Positions 8,506-12,464 of a DNA stretch of 12,464 nt are shown here, in pieces. A model generated the notes under the pieces. It was not told where the DNA came from. It saw only the letters and a list, made by a program, of their open reading frames with translations, and searched no databases. The stretch comes from Patescibacteria group bacterium (lineage in GTDB: Bacteria; Patescibacteriota; Patescibacteriia; UBA2591; PGYQ01), in the NCBI GenBank assembly GCA_020061725.1, contig JAGUXS010000016.1, forward strand, positions 1 to 12,464. Direction: 5' to 3'. A program made the position numbers and the translations under genes. Every line of letters starts with the position of its first letter. Positions within the stretch are counted from its first letter, which is position 1.

Positions 8506-8528
8506 TTTACGAAATTTAACCTCGTAAA
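8506..8528 (-). terminator. Weak hairpin after the hydrogenase-subunit gene
   Basis: TTTACGA (8506-8512) and TCGTAAA (8522-8528) form a 7-bp stem with a 9-base loop, starting 9 bases past the stop codon. It is AT-rich and followed by no long U run, so it would at most be a weak terminator. Confidence 0.3.
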
Positions 8529-8536
8529 ATTACGAA

Positions 8537-9265
8537 TTATTTTAAACCAAAAATTTCTAAACTTTCTTCAAAATCTTTTTTATTAATCTCGTGTTTCTTA
8601 AGAATTTTAATATAATTTTCTGTTTTTGGATTTTCTAAAAACCCACGGCAACCATCGCATTGTAAATTAGATTTTAAACAAACAGCTCCACATCCACCCA
8701 AAATTAAAGGACCCAAACATATTTTGCCTTTTTGAAGTAGACATTCATTTTCTTCAAGCTGGCACTCATAACAAACTGGCCTTTGAGAAATTTTTGGAAT
8801 TTTACCAGCTAATAATTGACAGACAACCCAATAAAATTCATTTTTATTAATCGGACAACCAGGTAATTCAAAATCCACTAACACATAATCCCTTAAAGGT
8901 TTAATTTCAAAATTATCAATTTTTTTTGTAAATTGATAAACATTTTTTATTATCTCGTCTTTGTCTTTATAATTTTTCATTTTTGGAACACAACCAAAAC
9001 AAGCGCAAGTTCCTAAAGCGATTAAAAATTTTGTTTTTTTTCTGATTTCTTTTAATTCTTTTATATTTTCTTTTGTTGTTGGATTACCTTCAATAAAAAC
9101 AATATCATATTTTTTAATTTTTTCTCTCTCTTTAATTAAAGGAAAATTTTCAACCTTTATATATTTTAAAATATTCAAAAATTCCTCTCCTAAATTTAGC
9201 GCTTCCACTTGACACCCGGAACAAGAAGTAAGAGAAAAAATTGCAATTTTTGGTTTTGATTTCAT
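8537..9265 (-). CDS. NiFe-hydrogenase small (delta) subunit, group 3b-like
   Basis: A 242-residue iron-sulfur electron-transfer subunit of a cytoplasmic NiFe hydrogenase or sulfhydrogenase. The proximal 4Fe-4S ligands are visible as SCSGC (C15, C18), GTCACFGCVP (C87 at the canonical position) and PGCP (C137). The C-terminal part has RPVCYECQLEENECLLQKGK (C165, C168, C175), then C183, C192, C196, C203 and C206, enough for two further 4Fe-4S clusters, as in HydD/ShyD of group 3b. There is no twin-arginine signal, so it acts in the cytoplasm. The large catalytic subunit and the diaphorase subunits, normally adjacent, are absent here. The gene is divergent from the HypF-like gene across 52 bases. 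The minus-strand TATACT near 9271-9276 could be its -10 box. Group 3c (MvhG-like) is the main alternative. Confidence 0.88.
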   Translation of the reverse strand: MKSKPKIAIFSLTSCSGCQVEALNLGEEFLNILKYIKVENFPLIKEREKIKKYDIVFIEGNPTTKENIKELKEIRKKTKFLIALGTCACFGCVPKMKNYKDKDEIIKNVYQFTKKIDNFEIKPLRDYVLVDFELPGCPINKNEFYWVVCQLLAGKIPKISQRPVCYECQLEENECLLQKGKICLGPLILGGCGAVCLKSNLQCDGCRGFLENPKTENYIKILKKHEINKKDFEESLEIFGLK

Positions 9266-9284
9266 AATTAGAGTATACTATAAT
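9256..9284 (+). promoter_or_regulatory. Sigma70-type promoter for the HypF-like gene
   Basis: TTGATT (9256-9261), a 17-base spacer, then a perfect TATAAT (9279-9284). Transcription would start near 9291, about 27 bases before the ATG at 9318. The -35 box lies inside the first codons of the divergent hydrogenase gene. The spacer region also has the small dyad TACTA-TAAT-TAGTA, so the two divergent genes could be regulated together. Confidence 0.6.
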
Positions 9285-9304
9285 TAGTAATATATCATAA
9301 AATA

Positions 9305-9336
9305 AAAACATTAAAATATGAAAACATTAAAATATG
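9305..9336 (+). repeat. 16-base tandem duplication over the start codon
   Basis: The unit AAAACATTAAAATATG occurs twice in tandem (9305-9320 and 9321-9336), and the next four bases also match. Each copy ends in ATG. The first ATG opens the HypF-like frame; the second is out of frame and hits a stop after seven codons. Confidence 0.9.
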
Positions 9337-10718
9337 AAAACCAGTCAAAAATCATAACCACCTTCTGGAAAGCTAATCACTCTCTTGGTAACATTATCAA
9401 CTGTAATAATACGAATTTTTTTAAAAAACTACAACCAAACCAAATAATTCTTGCTTTGGGAGTAGAATCAGCTGGCAATTTTTCTATTTACTTTTCTGGG
9501 AAAATTTTTTTTTCTGAAAATTTTAACGATCTTTTAAATGAAAAAAATTATAAAAATTTTCAAAAATCTGTTTTGAATTTTTTTAAAAAAAATAAAATAA
9601 AACCGACTATTATTTTAACCGATCTTCATCCACTTTATAAAACCACTCTCTTGGGCGAAAAATTAGCCAAAAAATTCAAAACAAAACACATTAAAATCCA
9701 ACACCACATAGCGCACATTTTCTCCGCAATCGGTGAAAAAATTTTAATTAATAATGTTCAAAAGCTACAAGCTACAAGCTACAAACTACAAGCTAATTTT
9801 TTTGGTATTGCTTGCGACGGCACTGGTTATGGATTAGATGGAAAAATTTGGGGTGGAGAAGTGTTTCAAGCGCAAAATGTAAAAATCAAAATACAAAATG
9901 ACAATGCAAAACGTAAAACAATGAAAAATTCTAAATTTCAAATTCAAAGAATAGGACATTTAGAAAATCAAATTATGATTGGAGGAGATTTGGCGGTGAA
10001 AGAGCCAGCAAGAATGTTAATAAGCATATTAACAAAATTCTCAATAGATTCAACAAACTTACCACAAATTTTTAATTTTCAATTTTCAAATAATTCCCAA
10101 AATTCTAAATTCAAAATAAAAACAAAAAAACAATTTATATATCAATTTGTAAAAAAATATTACACTAAAAATCAGTTTGAATTGCTTTATAATCAACTTC
10201 GGCAAAATTTTAATTGCCAAGAAACTTCAAGCGCTGGCAGAATTTTAGACGCTGTTTCTATCCTTTTAGGATTTTGTAAAAATGAAAGAAATTACAAACA
10301 CGAACCAATTGATTTGTTGGAAAAAAATTCCACTATTCCATATTACGATTTAAAACCAAAAATTTTTGGCTACAAACTACAAACTACAAACTATAAATTA
10401 TTAAATACTACTTTTTTATTTGAATATTTAATAAAAAATTTGCATCGTGATAAAAAAAGATTAGCAGCTACCGCGCAACTTTATATTGCCCAAGGATTAT
10501 ATCAAATAATTTTCAATTTTCAATTTTCAACTTTCAAACAAATTCAAAATTCTAAATTTCAAATTCAAAACAAATTACCTATTTTTTTTGGAGGAGGACT
10601 GGCAAATAACAAAATTATTTCAAATTACTTAAAATCAAAAAACGTTTATATCAACAAAAAATTTCCTCGCGGAGACGCTGGAATTTCTATTGGACAAATA
10701 ATGTGGACAAATGCATAA
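9318..10718 (+). CDS. HypF C-terminal (Kae1-like) carbamoyltransferase, stand-alone
   Basis: A 466-residue protein matching only the C-terminal carbamoyltransferase domain of HypF. Full HypF (about 750 residues) also has acylphosphatase, zinc-finger and YrdC domains, all missing here. HypF makes the carbamoyl group that HypE turns into the CN ligands of the NiFe site. Visible motifs are IILALGVESAGNF (43-55), TDLHPLY (101-107), the metal-binding IQHHIAH (127-133), ACDGTGYGLDGKIWGGE (165-181), RIGHLE (211-216), TSSAGRILDAVS (303-314), FFGGGLANN (423-431) and PRGDAGISIGQ (450-460). Five stretches (about 147-160, 185-210, 250-270, 350-364 and 397-418) are translated 7-base repeats that lengthen the protein. 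The start is the first ATG of a tandem duplication. It is the only plus-strand gene, divergent from a hydrogenase subunit. A related O-carbamoyltransferase cannot be excluded. Confidence 0.85.
   Translation: MKTLKYENQSKIITTFWKANHSLGNIINCNNTNFFKKLQPNQIILALGVESAGNFSIYFSGKIFFSENFNDLLNEKNYKNFQKSVLNFFKKNKIKPTIILTDLHPLYKTTLLGEKLAKKFKTKHIKIQHHIAHIFSAIGEKILINNVQKLQATSYKLQANFFGIACDGTGYGLDGKIWGGEVFQAQNVKIKIQNDNAKRKTMKNSKFQIQRIGHLENQIMIGGDLAVKEPARMLISILTKFSIDSTNLPQIFNFQFSNNSQNSKFKIKTKKQFIYQFVKKYYTKNQFELLYNQLRQNFNCQETSSAGRILDAVSILLGFCKNERNYKHEPIDLLEKNSTIPYYDLKPKIFGYKLQTTNYKLLNTTFLFEYLIKNLHRDKKRLAATAQLYIAQGLYQIIFNFQFSTFKQIQNSKFQIQNKLPIFFGGGLANNKIISNYLKSKNVYINKKFPRGDAGISIGQIMWTNA
9764..9795 (+). repeat. 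GCTACAA tandem repeat inside the HypF-like gene
   Basis: Three perfect GCTACAA units (9764-9784), then ACTACAA and a partial unit, encoding KLQATSYKLQAN (residues 149-160). It falls between the HHxxH motif and DGTGYG, where HypF proteins have only a short linker. Confidence 0.85.
9873..9949 (+). repeat. 7-base-period repeat inside the HypF-like gene
   Basis: The stretch reads as 7-mers CAAAATG, TAAAAAT, CAAAATA, CAAAATG and so on, then TTCTAAA, TTTCAAA. It encodes about 25 residues, including NSKFQIQ, between WGGEVFQ and RIGHLE. HypF proteins usually have only about ten residues there. Confidence 0.75.
10066..10130 (+). repeat. 7-base-period repeat inside the HypF-like gene
   Basis: AATTTTC-type units followed by AAAATTC/TAAATTC units encode FNFQFS and QNSKFKIK (about residues 250-270). 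The same two peptides recur at 399-418. Confidence 0.7.
10369..10396 (+). repeat. ACTACAA tandem repeat inside the HypF-like gene
   Basis: GCTACAA, ACTACAA, ACTACAA, ACTATAA: four 7-base units in register, encoding YKLQTTNYK. It is the same unit as at 9764-9795. Confidence 0.8.
10507..10575 (+). repeat. 7-base-period repeat inside the HypF-like gene
   Basis: AATTTTC units (TTTTCAA x3) followed by AAATTCAAAATTCTAAATT-type units encode FNFQFS and QNSKFQIQN (residues 399-418), just before the conserved FFGGG motif. Confidence 0.75.
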
Positions 10719-10863
10719 TGCCAAATACATATTAGACTCCATAAAGCCTAAAATTATAAAAATTCATTGTAAATATTCTGGTATTAAAAAATTTGTAAAT
10801 CTTTATGAATATAGATATAAATATAATTATTTGTTAGATAACGATACGTTAGTCAATAATTAA
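10711..10863 (+). CDS. Possible 50-residue protein overlapping the HypF-like stop
   Basis: An open frame starting at an ATG that overlaps the HypF-like stop codon by 8 bases (ATGCATAA), an arrangement seen in translationally coupled genes. It encodes 50 residues rich in K, Y, I and N (MHNAKYILDSIKPKIIKIHC at the start). I recognise no family; it is not HypC. In DNA this AT-rich a frame of this size can arise by chance. Confidence 0.22.
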   Translation: MHNAKYILDSIKPKIIKIHCKYSGIKKFVNLYEYRYKYNYLLDNDTLVNN

Positions 10864-11041
10864 CAAATCAACAAACAAATCAATTGTTTAATTCAATAAT
10901 TAAAAATGCCAATGTGGTTCAAAAAGTTTAAAATAGGATTTTGCATTATATATCAAAATAAAACCATTATTTGCCTTAGGAAAGGCTTTATAAAAAGCTT
11001 TAATTATTTAATTTACTTACATAATTTCCTTAACTTTAAGA
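10719..11041. other. 323-base gap without a convincing gene (convergent gene ends)
   Basis: This lies between the stops of the convergent HypF-like and gltX genes. It should hold the 3' part of gltX if that gene were full length, but no minus-strand frame continues GltX. It contains the 50-codon plus-strand frame above and, on the minus strand, a 35-codon stop-free stretch without ATG (11007-10900) that includes the residues LFEPHWHF. It also has one small GC hairpin at 10973-10986. I cannot identify the remainder. Confidence 0.6.
10973..10989 (+). terminator. Small hairpin, possible weak terminator
   Basis: GCCTT-AGGA-AAGGC (10973-10986) followed by TTT. It is the only GC-rich stem between the convergent HypF-like and gltX genes. 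The stem is only 5 bp and the T run is short, so the call is tentative. Confidence 0.28.
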
Positions 11042-12190
11042 TTAATCTTCTATTTTTATCAGTTTATTTTTAATTAAATACGGTACGCACATTTCTGTTA
11101 ATTTATTTAAATCCATTTTCCGAATATAATATCCATTCATCCAATTTAATTTCTCAATATCAAAAATAGACGGACTTGTTCTCATATCTTTTATTTCAAA
11201 TAATTTTATTAATTCCTCCATTGAAAAAATCTCCTCCTCCAAATTTACATTTTGATTTTTGATTTTTGATTTTTTTAGATGCCATCCCATTAAAGCGCAA
11301 AAATTAATTAACGCTTCTGGAAGGTAACCTTTTTCTTTAAAATCTTCTACGCTTACATCGCCTTGACGCTTACTTAATTTCCCCCCCTCTTTATTTAAAA
11401 CAACTGGAAAATGAATAAATTTTGGAATTTTCCAGCCAAAAGATTGATAAAGCAAAACGTTTTTTGGAAACGATGAAATCCATTCATCAGCTCGAGTAAC
11501 ATGAGATATTTCCATTAAATGATCGTCAACCACATTGGCAAATTGATAAGTTGGAATGCCATTTGATTTAATCAAAACATGATCTTCTAAATCTTTTGCT
11601 TTAAATTTAATTTCTCCACGTAATTCATCATAAACAATTACCTCGCCTTGTAGAGGTATTTTTTGTCTAATAACAAATTTTTCTCCTGCTTTTATTTTTT
11701 GCCCAATTTCTTCTTCGGATAAATCTCTACATTTTTTATCATATCTTGACGGTAATTTTTTACTTTGTTGTTCTTCGCGCTTTTTTTGCAATCGTTCTGG
11801 CGTACAAAAACAATGATACGCTTTTTTTGTTTTTAATAATTCTTCTAAATATTTTTTATAAATATCTAAACGCTCACTTTGAATATACGGTCCATACTCG
11901 CCTAAATAATTTTGAATTTTGAATTTTGAATTTTGAATGTCTTTAATTTTTTTTTGAGAAATTAAGATTGGTCCCTCGTCAAATTTTATACCAACCCAAT
12001 TTAAAATTTTTATTAATCCCTTAATCGTTCCTTCAACTTCTCTTTTTTGATCAGTGTCTTCAATTCTTAAAATAAATTTTCCATTTAATTTTTTAGCGAT
12101 TAAATAAGAAAAAAGAACAGTTCTTAAACTGCCAATGTGCAAAAATCCTGTTGGACTTGGCGCGAACCGAAGCCTAATTTTGTTATTCAT
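11042..12190 (-). CDS. gltX: Glutamyl-tRNA synthetase, C-terminally truncated
   Basis: A 382-residue class I glutamyl-tRNA synthetase, which charges tRNA-Glu (and possibly tRNA-Gln for amidation). The catalytic core is intact: APSPTGFLHIGS (10-21) with the HIGH-type motif, RIEDTDQKR (42-50), GEYGPYIQSERLDIYKKY (97-114), and KLSKRQGDVSVEDF (271-284) with the KMSKS-type motif. The stem-contact region reaches LNWMNGYYI (348-356). The protein then ends at a TAA at 11042-11044; family members run to about 470-490 residues, so roughly 100 residues of anticodon-binding domain are missing. No other frame downstream continues it. Two inserts are translated repeats: about 84-95 (DIQNSKFKIQNY) and 307-314 (KSKIKNQN). 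It is not GluQ-RS, which is shorter and lacks these features. A pseudogene or a second, full gltX elsewhere is possible. Confidence 0.9.
   Translation of the reverse strand: MNNKIRLRFAPSPTGFLHIGSLRTVLFSYLIAKKLNGKFILRIEDTDQKREVEGTIKGLIKILNWVGIKFDEGPILISQKKIKDIQNSKFKIQNYLGEYGPYIQSERLDIYKKYLEELLKTKKAYHCFCTPERLQKKREEQQSKKLPSRYDKKCRDLSEEEIGQKIKAGEKFVIRQKIPLQGEVIVYDELRGEIKFKAKDLEDHVLIKSNGIPTYQFANVVDDHLMEISHVTRADEWISSFPKNVLLYQSFGWKIPKFIHFPVVLNKEGGKLSKRQGDVSVEDFKEKGYLPEALINFCALMGWHLKKSKIKNQNVNLEEEIFSMEELIKLFEIKDMRTSPSIFDIEKLNWMNGYYIRKMDLNKLTEMCVPYLIKNKLIKIED
11248..11277 (-). repeat. 7-base tandem repeat inside gltX
   Basis: On the plus strand TTTTGAT, TTTTGAT, TTTTGAT and a T run; on the coding strand about three ATCAAAA units encode KSKIKNQN. 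It lies between MGWH and EEEIFSMEEL, where GluRS proteins have a short linker. Confidence 0.75.
11910..11937 (-). repeat. TTTTGAA x4 tandem repeat inside gltX
   Basis: Four perfect TTTTGAA units on the plus strand (TTCAAAA on the coding strand), encoding IQNSKFKIQN. It inserts about a dozen residues before the conserved GEYGPYIQSERLD. The peptide nearly matches those in the HypF-like protein. Confidence 0.9.
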
Positions 12191-12241
12191 AAAATAGAAA
12201 GTTAAAAAATGAGAAGTTAGAGGTTAGAGTTAGAATTTAAA

Positions 12242-12271
12242 ATTATAAAAAATAAAAAAATTAAAAATCAA
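12242..12271 (-). promoter_or_regulatory. Candidate promoter for gltX
   Basis: On the minus strand TTGATT (12266-12271), an 18-base spacer and TATAAT (12242-12247), giving a start near 12235, about 45 bases before the ATG. The setting is AT-rich repeat DNA, where such matches are easy to find. Confidence 0.4.
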
Positions 12272-12411
12272 AATGCAAAATGACGGTTAAAAATGTAAAA
12301 ATGTGAAATAAGTTTATTTTAATTTTACATTACCACGTCCTCACTTTGCCTTGACGCTTAATATAAATATACATCTCACATTCTAACAATGAACTTTTAT
12401 TTGAGTCTCAA

Positions 12412-12440
12412 TAAATAATACCTTTTCAAGGTATTATTTA
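12412..12440. terminator. Perfect 13-bp hairpin upstream of gltX
   Basis: TAAATAATACCTT (12412-12424), a TTC loop and AAGGTATTATTTA (12428-12440) pair perfectly. The base of the stem is AT-only and the top has AAGG/CCTT. It could end a minus-strand transcript entering from beyond the window before gltX, or a plus-strand one. Confidence 0.5.
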
Positions 12441-12464
12441 AATAATCAATAAATTTATCTGTTG

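Larger units (their letters stand above)
12191..12464. other. Gene-free region upstream of gltX
   Basis: Bases 12195-12310 are repeat-like DNA with a 7-base period (GTTAGAG x2, TTAGAAT; AAAATGC, AAAATGA; AAATGTA, AAAATGT). A 14-codon minus-strand frame at 12374-12330 (MYIYIKRQGKVRTW) is too short to call; a leader peptide is conceivable. The end of the window carries the terminator-like hairpin at 12412-12440. No larger gene is visible on either strand. Confidence 0.6.

Noticed and set aside
10906..11073. A 55-codon plus-strand frame running into the gltX 3' end
   Set aside because: No family resemblance, overlaps a real gene convergently, and has low-complexity F, I, L, K and N content.
12330..12374. 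A 14-codon frame (MYIYIKRQGKVRTW) upstream of gltX; its GCCTTGACGCTTA also occurs at 11360-11372 inside gltX
   Set aside because: It is too short to support, and a single shared 13-mer is weak evidence; noted only as a possible leader peptide or duplicated fragment.
12191..12464. A tRNA gene near gltX
   Set aside because: No cloverleaf with a GTTCGA-like T-loop could be found on either strand; the hairpin at 12412-12440 is a simple stem-loop.

Overview
This is a very AT-rich, gene-dense window with short intergenic gaps, small single-copy housekeeping genes and almost no Shine-Dalgarno sequences. Together with the VanW-type surface protein, F-type ATP synthase, RecO/RecJ and a group 3b-like NiFe hydrogenase subunit, this suggests a Candidate Phyla Radiation (Patescibacteria) genome. 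That assignment rests on style and gene content and is an inference, not a proven taxonomy. No tRNA, rRNA, CRISPR array, integrase or transposase was seen.

Layout. Nearly everything is on the minus strand, so read from high to low coordinates. At the right end is gltX (glutamyl-tRNA synthetase), which stops early and lacks its anticodon-binding C-terminal domain. Left of it is a 323-base gap with no convincing gene. Next is the only plus-strand gene, a carbamoyltransferase equal to the C-terminal Kae1-like domain of HypF. It is divergent from an isolated NiFe-hydrogenase small subunit across a 52-base spacer. Then follow recJ, recO, a two-gene MNT-HEPN toxin-antitoxin-like module in which both genes carry a frameshift, an Hsp20 chaperone with a dyad and the only good ribosome-binding site here, a large VanW-domain membrane-anchored protein, a 306-base gap with a striking long inverted repeat, atpD and atpC without the other ATP synthase genes, and a DUF167 gene ending at a strong bidirectional terminator.

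How the genes work together. AtpD and AtpC are two of the F1 subunits, so the rest of the complex must be encoded elsewhere. RecJ and RecO both serve RecF-pathway recombinational repair and carry the same short repeat just upstream of their start codons. The hydrogenase subunit and the HypF-like protein belong to one process: HypF supplies the carbamoyl group that becomes the CN ligands of the NiFe site. The large subunit and the other maturation genes are not in the window.

The most unusual signal is a family of low-complexity repeats with a 7-base period (for example TTTTGAA x4 and GCTACAA x3). They fill many intergenic gaps and also interrupt two protein genes in frame. The peptide QNSKF(K/Q)IQ or a close variant appears three times in the HypF-like protein and once in GltX, two unrelated proteins. 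Other points of note are the doubly frameshifted MNT-HEPN pair, the truncated GltX, the nested inverted repeat at 2361-2488, and a 16-base tandem duplication that supplies the start codon of the HypF-like gene.
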